Origin: Aptenodytes patagonicus
Lineage: Eukaryota > Chordata > Aves > Sphenisciformes > Spheniscidae
Reading direction: 5' to 3'
Assembly (NCBI RefSeq): GCF_965638725.1
Contig: NC_134954.1
Coordinates: 7,187,001-7,251,000, forward strand
DNA length: 64,000 bases
A model generated the notes under the pieces. The model made no database searches. It was not told the DNA's origin and saw nothing but the letters and a program-made list of their open reading frames with translations. The stretch's first letter is position 1, and every line of letters begins with the position of its first letter. The translations under genes and the position numbers were made by a program. Shown piece after piece: positions 23,795-36,774 of this stretch.

Positions 23795-24126
23795 ATAAAC
23801 CTGAAAACTGGGATGTATGGTATGAAAGCAAATTTGATGACTGTGATAAAGAAGCTTGTCTGTCCTTCTCGAAAGAGATTCTTTGTGCTCGTGTCACTGT
23901 GGACCACAATTATTATGCTGTTTGTCAGAACCTTTTATCAAGACATGCCATGTGGCGTGGCACTTCTGGAGGACTACTTCATGACCCCCCAGCTGAAATT
24001 GCCAAAGATGGCCGACTCGAGGCCTTGCTGGATGAGTGTGCCAACCCAAAGAAGCGATACGGTAGATTCCAAGCCGCAAAAGAACTGCGTGAATACCTTG
24101 CACAATTGAGTAACAACGTGAGGTAG
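23795..24126 (+). CDS. DIPK2A: DIPK2A coding exon 3 (residues 320-429, stop TAG)
   Basis: Completes codon 320 (N, split A|AT) and reads NKPENWDVWYES through to QLSNNVR and TAG at 24124-24126. It carries the C-terminal lobe of the kinase-like domain with conserved cysteines C336, C341, C350, C363 and C401, probably forming disulphides in the secretory pathway. The tail is basic (KKRYGRFQAAKELREYL). It matches the family along its full length with only conservative changes. No KDEL-type retention signal is visible, consistent with secretion or Golgi/endosomal residence. Confidence 0.97.
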
Positions 24127-24958
24127 TCCACAGTGAAAATTTTTTTCAACACTGGCTAAAACACTATTGCAAAGACACATAGAAAATCAAGTTTTGAACT
24201 TACGTATTAGAGAAAATTAAAAAAAAACAACCCTAGTTTATCAGTTTTCTAAATACCATAAAAATATAATTTTATGGTGTTATAATGTTCCTTTGCAAAC
24301 AGAGAAGGTACTTAGTGAATTAAAACTTGAGCTACTATTGACTCTCCTCCCTAACTGTTTAAAAGGGAGTAGGTCAAAAAAGACTGTGATAGCTTAATTG
24401 ACAGCTTGTGTGTCAAAGGGTACTTTACATAAAACTCCATTAGCGTCACAGTTTTGTGAAGCTGATGTTTTTACTTGGAAAGTCAAGTTAGACTTGATGG
24501 CCTGTTTTAAAGGCCTTTTTCCTGACATCATTGTCTCATTTTTGTGTTTGTTTAAACACCCTGAAGTGTCATTTACATACAGGTAAATCTAGTTGTCTGC
24601 ATTGTTTCAAATTTAACGGGCTTTCATGTTAATGCTGTGCAGTACATTCCTACTGTGAGTGCAGGATTCCCATGTTTACTGTCTAATTTTAGGGGGGTTT
24701 ACACTGTATTTTACTATGCTTAGACATTGTGTATTTTTATTTTTTTTTTAAGATCATCATAAACTCAAATGTCATTTGAACTAACATTCATTTGATGTCT
24801 TTTGTAGTTCTGCCATTGGAAATATCACTTAATGTAATTATTGTACAAAACTTTTACCCTTCATGCCAGTATATACATATGACTGTTTAGCAGGAAATCG
24901 CGGTATGACCGAACTCTTATTTTTAACAGAGATAATTTGAGAATTGGAGAGAGACTAC

Positions 24959-24964
24959 AATAAA
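24959..24964 (+). terminator. DIPK2A: Candidate proximal poly(A) signal AATAAA
   Basis: A canonical hexamer 833 bases after the DIPK2A stop codon. It could produce a short 3' UTR isoform. The downstream sequence is AT-rich and not strongly GU-rich, so use is uncertain. Confidence 0.35.
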
Positions 24965-25207
24965 AAGATCTGTATTAATTTAAATTGGGGATAGAAGCTT
25001 GACTAAAAATAAAAATTAACTAGTCCAGTGTAGTTAAGCATAAACCAAAGAAAATGGTTTTGTTTAGTAGTTTCTAAACAAATAGTAAAGGAAAATGTTA
25101 TACTGTAGTGAAGCTAATAATTCTCAAAATTCAAATTTCAGTGGTCCTTGGTTACTCTTTGACGAACTTCTAAAACTATGTGCTTATACAAGCAGAAAAA
25201 CCTAATT

Positions 25208-25254
25208 TGAATAATAATGAATAATAATAATTTGAATAATAATAGTAATAATAG
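25208..25254. repeat. AAT microsatellite, interrupted
   Basis: An imperfect AAT repeat with an internal duplication of a unit starting TTTGAATAATAAT. It lies within the inferred DIPK2A 3' UTR. Confidence 0.8.
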
Positions 25255-26460
25255 CCGTTTGTTTTACATCATTCCCAATTCTGTTGAATTCAAGTGTAAC
25301 GGAGTTTACTGAATATTCATCTTTTGGTTTACCAGCTAAATTGATTAAGCTGTCTTCACTCTAGACACCTTTTCTTGAACTGTTGGATTATTCCCAGTGC
25401 AGTTAAAATTGACTTGCTGAGGTTTGTGTAAATCTAGAGTTGTTCTCATAAATTACAGTCTTTATAAAAACCTCAGTTACTGCTACAAGAACTCACTTCA
25501 AAGCTTGCTCCTCATTTTTTTTTTTTAATTTATTTATTTATATATTTTTTTTTTACAACTACTATAATGCTTCATTTTCCTGAGGTCTTATTCATAAAAA
25601 GATATTCTTAGGAAATGTATGCGTATTACTTCTTGTAACAGTAATGAAGGAAACTAACATTTCTTAAATGCGTGTATAAACCAATATTTTGTACAAGCTA
25701 AAAAGAATTCTGACCAAGGTAGTATGTGCTACTTTCAAGAGCAAAATTAGTATGCCTCTCATACTGCATCAAAAGCCTGATGGAAACTGTTGCTTTACCA
25801 AATTGCTGCAAGTGCAAGGTGAAGAAAATAGCGAACGTACTGACTGGCCCTTCTTTCTCAAAGCTCGAAAAATGGAGCCGTATAAAGATGCAGAGTGCTT
25901 TTTGATTTCTTAGATGACTATATTAAGGATACTTTAGAATTCGAAATTCTCACTTTGTCATCTTTGCCTTTGTAGTCCTCACTTGCTCCCAGTCCCTTGT
26001 CTCCTTTTCTGAAGTTAGAATGCCCAATGCAGCTTTTAGTTTTCATTTCTCCCCTCCCCGCATTTGAAAACTGTTTTACATGCTCGCTCTGGCACAAGCT
26101 GTCAGAGAAGTTTCATGTTATTTTTCATCATAAAATCCACTTATTTGAAGAAAATAGGCTAACCCTCAGACTAGGTAATACTACCCTACCATAAAAGCCT
26201 TGACTCACTAAAGTTCATTTCTAAACATCTACCACGTTTCCCAATGAGCGACTGGAGTATGATTGTTAAAGTAGTAAAAGAAACAAACACTGCCAGTTCT
26301 GGTTACTACTCGAGGTGGTTCTGTAACTGTCAGAACGTCCTATCAGATTTGGTTTGGGGTTTAGTTCCCTCAGAAATAAGTTACTAAAGCCGATTATAAA
26401 AGGAATTTGGAACTTTAAAAAAAACTAAACCACTACAGGGGAAAAAAAATTGTGGAAAGC

Positions 26461-26466
26461 AATAAA
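26461..26466 (+). terminator. DIPK2A: Candidate poly(A) signal AATAAA
   Basis: A second canonical hexamer in the 3' UTR, 248 bases before the candidate distal one. Confidence 0.35.
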
Positions 26467-26708
26467 TCTTGTTCCGTTTGCACCTATCAGATGTTTATTG
26501 TACAATAACAATTTATATTTTTAGTCATTGCCCATTATTATTGATGAACACGGTGAAATATTTTTGAATGAGATGTTTGGGGGTTGTATGTGCATTACAA
26601 TTGTCCTTTTGTACTGTAAGTTACTGTTTGATTGGAATATTTTATCAAAACTGTCTCCCTGTGCCTTTATATTACAAGAAAGTTGTTTCTGCAACTTCTA
26701 ATGATATT

Positions 26709-26714
26709 AATAAA
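26709..26714 (+). terminator. DIPK2A: Candidate distal poly(A) signal AATAAA
   Basis: A canonical hexamer in ATTAATAAAGAATAC with TGTA motifs upstream and T-rich sequence about 30 bases downstream. It best fits the main cleavage site, expected near 26725-26740. Confidence 0.5.
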
Positions 26715-29700
26715 GAATACTTTAAGAACCTCATCTCAGATATTCATTTTCAGTTCAGTCTTTTAAGATTGACTTAGTCTAGGATGCATTAAAATAGACA
26801 TAGAACTAGTTTTTGTAGTGTTGCAGAATGCACCGTTGTCAAAAGTGACCGACAGGAATTTTTTTCCCCCCTCCTTCTTTCTAGCAGACTGATCCAAAGT
26901 ATGAATGATCTGTCAGGAATCTTTTTGTTTTGGAGATTATCATAAGTAGGATTCATTTTCTTAAAAACAACTTGATCAAGCCATATCTTTCTGTTCTGTT
27001 AACTGAAAGAAAATATTTTCAAATTAAACAAGTTTATATCTTCTCTCTTTGTTGTTTGAGAAACTTATTTTTCCTTGTATGTAGAGTCATTTATATTACT
27101 AGTACCACTGTCTCTTCAGTACAGTATTCTAGCGGTTAATGTAATATAAATACATCATGACTTTTGATGTTTCTCCTTCACTCTGGATTTTTCAGTGAGC
27201 ATGTGCATTTGAAACTAAGTCCTGCAGTTATACTAGAGGATATATTCCCTTCTGACTTTCTGAGCCTGTGTAAATAATAGGAACAACTGGTCTCAAAAAC
27301 ACTTGGATTTTTAAATTTTTTCAGTTGCACTCCTGCTGCCTCAACTTCCATCTCCAGGAACTGCAAACATGCAGATTGAAACTTGTAAACTTTCCAGCGT
27401 GCCTCTGAAGTCAAGGTTGTTACGGTCTTAACAAGAAACCAGCTACATCTTTTCTTTCAACAGTTTCCAGAGTATAGCATCGTGTGATCCTGGTTGCCTT
27501 GAACTTCAAGACGTGCTGTATCTGGTACTTTCTTACCAGGTGATTTTTTTGTTGTGCGATACTCTCTTATGAGACACTTCAAATATGTTAAGCTTTGTAC
27601 GCTGCTCTGATTTACCACAAAGACTAGGTTAAATGCGATTTTTCTTTACATTTATTAGAGTGGAGACCTTGGCTACCTTTAAAAGGCACTTAAATGTTTT
27701 GGTTCTCTCCAGTCAGTCTAATGTTTTTGTAGAAACCAGCAATGGTGCTTTCGTGGGTTCCTGTTTTTCCATATGACGTGTCTGAATTCAGTACTAACTT
27801 CTAAGCTCCTTTGTTAGTTATCTATGTTGTTTGAAACCTGTGATTTGGAGATTAGGATAGGCTGGACTGCAAACCTCTGTGAAATGCACGTGTCTGGTGA
27901 GTATCAGAGAAAAGTTCTATTAGGGAAGTGTATTTCTTAATTTGAAGAGTTGGTGTGCAGCCTGCTTAAACCACTTTTGAAATTCCTCATGGTTTCTTTC
28001 TACCTCGCAGTCCTCCCAAGCCTTTAAAAAGCCAGTCCATCAAATGGAAACGTCATTAGTGTAGATTTCACCTACTTTTTTGGTTGAAGTTGCAATATAC
28101 AGACCTGCTAATTTATTTGATAGCCTTCAGTTGACTAGTTCACTCATTATTAGCATCGCTGTTCTTTCTACTTTAAATGTCTGCCAGTCTTGTTTTCCGT
28201 TTCCTTACTTCCAGGTCATGTTCAAAGATGTACAACTAGTTTAAATAGACCTTTATCTCCTTCTAGTCTCATTTTAAGGTGTGTTAAAGAAATTTTTCCT
28301 GCGCTGATTTGTCATTTTTTTTAACGTGACTCTCCAGATCCGACAAGTGTCGGTTCGCCTGGGGTACTTCTAAGCATCAAATCTTTTTATATTTCATACT
28401 GAGTTTTGTGGACACGTTTCACTGTTCTTCCAGGCAAAAGTCTTTGGTAGTCTGGCTTGTGCTGTACGCTACGCGAATGAGCTCTTGCCAGATGCAGAGA
28501 GGCCCGGTGGCTGCTAGATGTCTTCGTAGAGTGTGCACGTGATGTTAGGACAATGAAGAGTCTGTTGTTTTGGCAGCAGATGAGTCTGTTGTTGCCACGC
28601 AGGAAGTATGAGAATATACCTGTTCTGTGTGGTTCAAAAGCTAGACAAATTTCAGGAGCGTTAGTAATGAACGTTTGCCACGAATACTGACTTGCATGTT
28701 CAGGTCAGAGCAGGAAAGTTCTGACTTTAAAAGAAAAAATATCTAAGGTTGTTTTTTCTATTTGGTGGGTAACTCCAGTCTTCTGAGAACAGAAATGTGA
28801 AAGCAGAATATACTTCAAAGCAAAATAGACTGTTTAATATACAGCTTGTGTTCAGATAGAAAAAAGAGCATTTTTTAGGTCAGAGTTTCAAATAGCTTGT
28901 CAAAGAATTTTAATACACATCTTTCTGTTCTGAACACGATGCTTTTGTACATGCTTAAGTTTTACTACGGATTCTAGCTTTTGATATTATTAATGGAGGC
29001 TTAGCGCATCCATTTAATGTGCCCTTGGTGTAACTACAGATTCCCAAATAGATGCCCTGTATCTTTTTAAAGGAATGGTGTTTTCAAAATTCAGCGCGTT
29101 TTTATTTTGTGCTTTTTTCCTCCAAAAATAATTCTGAAACTCCTCAAAATAGTTGAGCAGCTGATTTCATTGCTGCCAACCATTAATGCAGTTTAATTTT
29201 GACTTGAAAGTTCTCATCTTCTTTGGTTGTTCAGGCTGGGGTAGGAACGTCTGGTTTTCTGTAAAATCTAGCAGTTCTCAGTGTGTCACCTGGGCCTTAA
29301 TAGATATTGTTTCCTTGCAAGAAAACTTACAGTTGTCTCTTTTTGTGGGGATTTTTGGCAGTTTCATATATTAAAAATTTTTCTTACTGTTGCAAATTAA
29401 CTTGCGGTTTCACTGTGGGAAGAAGGGCCTACCTCCATCTGGAGAGAGCACGAAGAAATAACAGTCAGAATTCTGAGGAAATAAAAAATCAAGGGAATTC
29501 TTTGAACTCGCTGACTTAGTGCCTCTCGGTAGAAACTTAGTATACCAATAATGGGCCTAATTATTTCGCTTCTTGTAGAATATCAAGAGCAGTTCTAGTT
29601 GTTTATTTAGATACACTCATTTTAGAAGCTATACGTTGAAATGGTTGAGCTTAACGTGCTCGTGCTTGCTTTCCTGAGGGTAAATTTAGAGCTCTGGCAG

Positions 29701-30899
29701 AAAGCAGACGTAGTTGTCAACAACTTCTAAGAATTGCTCTCTTTAAGGGAGCTCTTCCTTTATCAACAGCCAGCACGCTCTGAACGAGCGGAGAATATTT
29801 GTACGGTGAATGCACAAAGTTACAGGAATGTGGCAAAGCATACTTCGGGTTTTAGTTTCTTTGAAAATCCTCTCCCGCTTGTTATCTAGTTCTTATATGG
29901 AGCATTAATCAATATACTTTAAAAAAAAAAAGTAGATTTCTCTTTTAATTTGCTTACTGTTTTATAAAAGTTGTACATGTGAACACTTTTTTTTTTAAGT
30001 CTGGCAGCTGTCCCTTCATTTGTTTGAGAGGAACATCAGACTTGACCAAGGATGGAAAAACGTGTTTCTTTCTCAGACTGCAGCCTTACATTCTTTGACT
30101 TACATGCTTTTGACTGTGTTTGTTTTTGTTGGTGGTGATGTTTTGTTTAAAAACTTCCTGGTTTACAAAGGAGGAGAGCTTGACAGGGAAGATAAAACCA
30201 GTTTAATAGCTATCCCTTCAGCTGTTCGCCTTCCAGTCCTTCTCAGCTGTACACATCGTTACAGTTCTCCCCAGTCTTTTTGGCAAATACTATCAGCTAT
30301 TCCATTACAATATTTTTTTAATTCTTTTTCTAATTACTTGCAGTGCTGTCATTTTTTTCCCAAAGGCGTTATACAAAACTTTATTATTAGAGTTTTTGTT
30401 AACATTTTTGTTCAAAGAGGTGGTATTTTGTCTCTGCCAAATAGTAAAATTATGTATACATACGATATTAAATGATGTTTCTTCTTTTTATATCCTGTTT
30501 ATTTTCAGTGTAATCATAAGTACAATCATAGTGTAAATAGATCGGATTTGCTTTCTACTAACATCATATTTTTTCCTTAATAAATTAATTGGCAATTGAA
30601 ACAAAGGGTCATCTCGGTCCCCGTTCCTTTCAGGAAGGTGGGGATTGGGTGAAAAGAAACTGGCTAATGAAAAATTGTGCTATACTACAAAAGCATGGAC
30701 CAGTATCTAGTTTTATAGGGCATATACTTGCTATGATGTACACCTGCCCCGTCACCAAATACACACACTGTCAGAAACCTTTTTTTTTATCAGTTTTGTA
30801 GAAATTCTTTGCTTCTGGACAGAGCTGTCTGAATTGATAAATGTTTATCATGTATATGACTGCATTATTCAGATACTTTAACAGCAAGTAGGAAGAAAA

Positions 30900-31330
30900 C
30901 AAGAGCTCGGGAGGTCACTGTCCCCTGAGCGTAGCCGTCCTTTCGCCGGTACTGCCTTCTGCTGTGTCTGCTGGTACGGGGTTACGTCTCTCCTACCGAG
31001 CAGTCCCGTGCGGCAGGAGCTGATCAGCAGGCTGTGGCGTTGGTGCCAAAGCCTCTACATCTTCGCTGCGTACGTGTCTTGAGATTTTGCTTCAGCCTAA
31101 ATTGAGACTTGTCTCCTGGACTGAACATCTTCGCTATGTTTATGCTCAATTAGCAGTTTGAACTTGTGTGTATCTGTTAGGGCTTGGAAGACCTTTGGCG
31201 TGCACGTGGATAAGAGCTTCTGGTTTAGTTTTCGCTGCAAGGAACCTGGTTCACGTGCATCGACGCTGCTCTGCCACCAAACCAACACCTGGAAGTGGGA
31301 AGATGATCGAGAGATTCACTTCAAATCCGC
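30900..31330. promoter_or_regulatory. CpG-richer patch in desert with two E-boxes
   Basis: About fourteen CpGs occur between 30900 and 31080 and about nine more to 31330, against sparse CpG on either side. Two CACGTG E-boxes sit at 31203 and 31252, 49 bp apart. No protein-coding frame stands out. It could be a distal enhancer or the promoter of a non-coding transcript. Confidence 0.3.
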
Positions 31331-31496
31331 TTTACTTCTCCGAAACACAATGTTAATGGAAACCCAGACTTTAATAGCCAAATGTGTTCTCCACTAGACA
31401 GAGTGAGGATCCTGCATTGACTGAACTTCCTCCGAGTTCTTAAGTTTATTTATCATTTATCTATTATTTTTTACAAATGTCATATTCAAATTTTAC

Positions 31497-31612
31497 CTAT
31501 ATATACAAATGTATATACATACATACATAAATTTAATTATAGAAGTATATAGAATGAGATCTGTATGTATCTACACACGTCTATATACATATATGTACAC
31601 ATATGTATATTT
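31497..31612. repeat. TA/TG-rich microsatellite
   Basis: Degenerate alternating TATATACA/TGTATATA units over about 115 bases in the gene desert, interrupted by unique sequence. Confidence 0.75.
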
Positions 31613-34600
31613 AGCATAAGCTGCTATTGCAAAATTGTGATTGGACTCCAAGTTCTCGGCTAAGACTGTTTTACTTAATGGAAGTGTTTTACTTGTGAAA
31701 AGCGTGATAACCTCATTTCCCTGCTTTGTGTCTTTATCTGAGTCACTTTGATCAACAGATCTGATGTCTTAAGTACCTAAAAACTGATCTTACACTGGTG
31801 TTAATCTATAACCAGCTATTGTTTGGAACAGACTAATGATCTTCCTATTCTTATTTGAAGTCATTCTTAAGCAAGTTTTTTGATTTCTAATGTGATAACT
31901 GAGCTTACACGCCACTGTTATATTTTAGTGCCTTACTGATAAGGAACTGTGATTATTGATTGTTTTGATAATTACGAAGGTGTTTGTTGTCTTGATTTGG
32001 AATACTAGCCTCACAGACTTTTCGATGTCTTGTCAGTAATTTAAGAGAAAGATTGCAACGCTGACTTTTAGGTGTCCAGCAGTCCTCAACAGAGCCCATC
32101 GCGGGAATTCTGAAATGCACCCACAAGGACCCCATCTCTCGTCATTCACTACATGCAGGAACGAGGCAGGCTGTTTCCTTCAATGCCTGGATTTTGGAGG
32201 CATGAGAATATTCCTGTGTGTTGGAGCAGCCGTAAGCCCCCCGCCCCCCTTAAGGCTAAAACCTTGTGAAAAGGAGAAAACACATTCTTACAGATGATTT
32301 TTTTGTTACATCTTTTTTTGTTCTGCATTATTCCATACTTGTCTGGAGTTTATCTGATTACACTTCATGAGACGTATCTAATTATGCTGCCTTTATAATG
32401 TTAAAATCTTGCAAAAGTCACTTTTTAGAAATTTATATTGGTGCTTTTTTAAGTAGAATTTTGTCATTTTAATGTGCTGTATTTCCATAAATAAGCAGTA
32501 ATTGCAAACACTTTTGCCAAGTGTAACCACATTTTTATATTATGATTTTTTTCTAGACACTTTTTTCCGTATTTGGGCTAGCGGTCTATTTTGTGCATTG
32601 AACTTTGGCTGCCCACCGAAACCATCGCTAGTATCAGACTTGGATTTACCCGGGAGGCACTCTCTTTCCCGTCTGTTACCACTAAAATTGCTGTGTGGTA
32701 TGGGTACAATTGCAGTTACACTTGTCCCGTCCTGGTTGGAGTAGTACCTGTCCTTGGTCTCTAGCACTGCTCTTTATTAGTAGATTATCAGAACTTCTCT
32801 ATTATGCAAACAAATAAACCAACAAAAGTGTTCTGTTGCTTAGGTACCATTACGTTAGCCACAATATGAGGTATATTTGTGTGAATTAAAGGTACCTGGG
32901 ACTGCAAGAAGTACTTGCACTTCGTGCATGAGAAGTTTCCATAGATGCATTGCCATCAATCTTGTTTTTAGCAAATATGAAAATATCACAAAGATACTCA
33001 TACGCTAGCTGATTTGGAGAAAGATCAGTTCACCAGCCTTAGACTACAACCTAGCAGAAGTCCAGAAATTAGAAATAGCGGTTTGAGGAGTGAAACAAAG
33101 AATGGTATCGCTGCGTGGAAGAGGCAAGCACAACCTGGGTAAGTAAAGCATCATAAATTATGTTGGAATTTACCCATACACAATTTTTTCTCACTGAAAA
33201 AGAGAAATGCTGCGATTGGGGTTTCTGTGTCTCAGCAGAAAAGGCGCGTTGCAGGAGTTCGGGGTGCTGAACAGCAGTGCTGTAAGGTGGCCTTGGCTCA
33301 GCAGCGGAGAAGCCTTAACCACCAGCGCTCCTCTGGACTTCCTCGCTAGTCTGGATTTACGGCTATTCCTGCGAGATGCCAAAGCCCCAACCATGCTAGG
33401 GTTTGTATCTCGGCAATGAGCCCTTCTGTTGATCAATCTGCTGTGGCTGTATAGCAAATTGCTGGGGTATGTTTTAGCTGTGACGGGTGGTTTTCTGTCA
33501 GTCAGTATTCATATAGCTCACACCACAGATCCTGCAAGTACCATGTCGTGTCAGACTTGCGTTCTGATCATGACAAGCCAACAGGTCAAGCATCAGAGAG
33601 AGGAAAGAAAAGAAATATATGCATGGTACAAATGGAAAACCTTTATTTTTTTTCTCTTTGTATTAAGAAAACGTAGAACAGGTCTTTTATAGATGTGGGA
33701 TGAAATAATTAAAAAAACCCCAAAACTTTATTAAACGGGACATGATTTTCGTCCTAGAGATTTTTACAGAATACATAAAAATTAATCAAAAATTGTTCAA
33801 ACCGGCTTTCTCTGTTACTAATTGAGCCTATTTTAGATACAGAACAATGTTCAGTGGATCACAGGTAACAATTTTTGTAGCTCGGACACGTTGATCCAGA
33901 TATGCTGGATGTGCAGTACTAAAAAGTACTGCTTGCATAGTGTATATTGTGTTGTGTACTGCTGTGCGCTGCAAGCGATGTACTGCTTGAATAATTTTTC
34001 CACAGTGTTTGTGTTAAAAAAAAAAACAAACCACAAAGGGGCTGTTAGTTGGGATCCCGTTGAGCCCGTGCCTGAGCACCCGAGCAGTAACGTACGCATG
34101 TGCAAGTACCCAAGAAAGTCACCAAGGTAAAGCACAGCAGTTCCTTAGCGATCCCACACTTCCACGTGTATCTGTGGTGAGATTGTAGGACTCTTCTCTA
34201 GCCATCCTATTCCGGGATCCTGCTTCAGGAGACCTGTATGACCTATGTCATCTTGTATGACGGTATCATACTTCTTTTTTTTGCCTCAGTCCTCTTTGAA
34301 AATGTGGTACATAGACCGAGGTGTCAGTCCATATAGAAATGATACCTGAATTCTAACCTGTATCTCCAGCTATATAAGCTACCACAGTGCAAAAGTGCCC
34401 TTCGCATTCAGCGGTCTCTAACCTGAACTAAAGAGGTGAGTTAAAACACGGGGAAAAGCGCTTAGTAATTGTGGAGCAATGGTATCTTTGGATTATCTGG
34501 CAGTTCCCAGCGAAGTCAATGGTTCGGGGCCAGGTACCTGGCCACTGGGATGGGCTAATGAACTGCAGACGTGGTTTAAATGGCTGCTGGCAGTACTCCC

Positions 34601-36764
34601 CTTAAGTAATAGTAATAGTGGACTTCTGGGTCAAGGAAGGTAACTTTCAAATCAAAGATGTACTGTTTTGACTTGAAGACCATCCCTAACAAGCTTTCAG
34701 ATTTGTAGTGGTTAAAGAGTTATTCCAGCAAGAGACAGACCTTGTTATTCTTTGGCTTAACCTTTCTTAATTTTTAAGTCTACATTTTGAAAAATGAGGT
34801 ACCTGTAAGTAGGGAGTTCAGATGATGGAAACGTAGCCTTGTGTGGTCATTTATGCCATTAGTTTTTAAAGCAGCTTTTAAAGCTTTTTTAAAAAGCCAG
34901 CTCAGATTGCTGTATTATGTATGCTCCAGAGGAGCCCACGTTGTGGACAATTGAATTAGATTACCAGATGCACTAGTTTGTAGCATTTCACAATAATTTT
35001 AAATACAAGATTTAGGATTTAAAACATGCTTTTGGTCTCACTTGTACATCATGTGATTTGATTTACCGTTTTATGATTATAGAAATGAGCAAAATTTATT
35101 TAAACAGCTCTGAATTATGCTTTTGATGGGCAAAAATGAAGTGTTAGGAGAGAACATTTGGTTTTGAAGAGAAACAAGAAAGTGTGTCTCTCCCTCCTAC
35201 GTAATATTCTTAAGGAAAGCCTCTGATGAAAATATATAAGGGACACAGGATCCCATTAGCAATGTTTTCCTTTGTGTATCAATTTTTTTTTAAAGAATAT
35301 ATAAAAATCCTACCTAATACTTGGAGGTGTAGGAGATAAGGGTTTAAAGGGGAACTGTAGATGACTACAAATACTGGTGCAAGCACAGTGGGGACACTAA
35401 GAGCAGCTCTGATCAGGGCTGTGACGGTTACAGTCTCTGAATGCCTAAAGTCTAAGGCCTCGCCTATTTTTAGTAGTTGCCGTGATGTAAATTTAAATCA
35501 GACATTGGTGGGTTGCTCACAGGGTGGAGGTGCCTTCTGCAGAAGCGCTTTGCCTTGCTAATGATGTCCCTTCCAAAGGGCGGGGAAAAGAGCCTCAGAA
35601 ACCATTTTGCATCTGTTTACATTCGGTCGTCTTAGATATTTAAAGTTTTTCTTTTCTGTTATCATTTCCCATCTTCCCTTGCAGAGAAGGTAAAACCTTC
35701 AAAACGTGTACGATTAATTCAAGGCTATTTCTTAACCTTAGGTTGGGTTTGGAAAGGTAAAGGAGGGAACCCATGTTACTGTTTAGATACCAGATCAGTC
35801 ACGGAGTGGGGAGGAAAACTTGGGCTGCATAAAAACTGCAATTAAACCAATTACCTACAACAATGTCTTAATCATCTTATTGATAATTCAGAAATACTCA
35901 TAATTCATAGTCTTCCAGGTGGAGAGTTTTTTTCTATTATGTAGAAGTTATTAAAAATCAATATTAAAATTTAATATTCTTTGGCTAGTTCTAACTTGTA
36001 GGATGAAATGTCAAGGCACGTGGGAAGCTGTAGGCTGGGGGTACAGGCAAGTGGCTGGAAGATGTGTGAAAGAACAGGACTTGGCTGTCCGCTAAAGGCA
36101 TCTGGGAGACTTACATAGCTACAAAAGACCTTTTGGTAATTTATAATCACCATGTTATGGTGAGATTAAGAGTCTTTTGATGTAACACAGGAGTGTGTTA
36201 CAGTAAATAGCTAGTAAAAAATCTCATTCCTGCTGTAGATTTAAATTAATATTGAAAACATTTCTCAAGTCACTTCTCCTTTTACAGCTTTGTGGCAGAT
36301 TCCCTACAGACAGTGTGCATGGGGAAGAAGGTGCTGCACAGTCCCAACACGGTACCTTCTTAAATCCACCCGTTTCCGTGAGGTGTTCTGTCTCTGTCTC
36401 TCTAAAAATGCTGGGGATAAGTTGAAAATGGTATTAGTTGTATGGTATCTGAGCGATAAATGGTTTCTGAGCGCATGCGGTGATTTAGGAAGTATTGCAA
36501 TAAGCTAAACATAGTTGCTTAGGTTAGAGAAAGCGGGCTAATTGAAAATACACCATAGCAGTGGGGTTGTAAGTCAAACTGCTCTTACTTCACATGCATT
36601 GTAGGGCGAGTGAACCATGTCTAAAAAAACTCACACGCTGGAAAGTCATCCAGAGAGAAGAGATTACGTTTAGAAGAGCTTTTGTTCCCAGTGAGCTACG
36701 CGTGGTAATTTGCATTTGGTATACAATGATATCAGCATACTGAATCGCAGGAAAAGCAGGTATT

Positions 36765-36774
36765 GGGGGGGGGT
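36765..36774. repeat. Poly(G) run
   Basis: A run of about ten G in AT-rich surroundings. Simple repeat. Confidence 0.7.

Larger units (their letters stand above)
6253..24126 (+). other. DIPK2A: DIPK2A gene, full coding span (3 coding exons)
   Basis: The CDS is the join of 6253-6906, 20788-21091 and 23795-24126: 1290 bases including TAG, encoding 429 residues. All four splice sites are GT-AG. Intron 1 is in phase 0 and intron 2 in phase 1. The frame is continuous across the joins and the product matches DIPK2A (C3orf58/DIA1/HASF) along its whole length; the human protein is 430 residues. Family knowledge: a FAM69/DIPK divergent protein-kinase-like protein of the secretory pathway, reported as a secreted cardioprotective factor, as promoting autophagosome-lysosome fusion, and linked to autism through deletions near the human gene. 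Confidence 0.96.
24127..26735 (+). other. DIPK2A: DIPK2A 3' untranslated region (inferred extent)
   Basis: AT-rich sequence after the stop with no coding potential. Canonical AATAAA hexamers occur at 24959, 26461 and 26709. I place the main end just after the last: it follows TGTA motifs, and T-rich sequence follows it. Earlier hexamers could give shorter isoforms. The extent is inferred. Confidence 0.55.

Noticed and set aside
24485..24525. CR1-like 3' phrase (GACTTGATGGCC...TTTAAAGG) in the DIPK2A 3' UTR
   Set aside because: Too short and without the terminal octamer repeats; likely chance.
28336..28355. Palindrome CCGACAAGTGTCGG
   Set aside because: A six-base stem with a two-base spacer is expected by chance at this scale.
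30020..30475. A 151-codon + strand frame
   Set aside because: It starts at TTG, not ATG, has no recognised domain and lies in low-complexity T-rich DNA.
35464..35473. A perfect MEF2 site CTATTTTTAG downstream of DIPK2A, and another MEF2-type match at 62657
   Set aside because: DIPK2A has been described as activity- and MEF2-responsive, but the degenerate 10-mer should occur many times by chance in 64 kb of AT-rich DNA.
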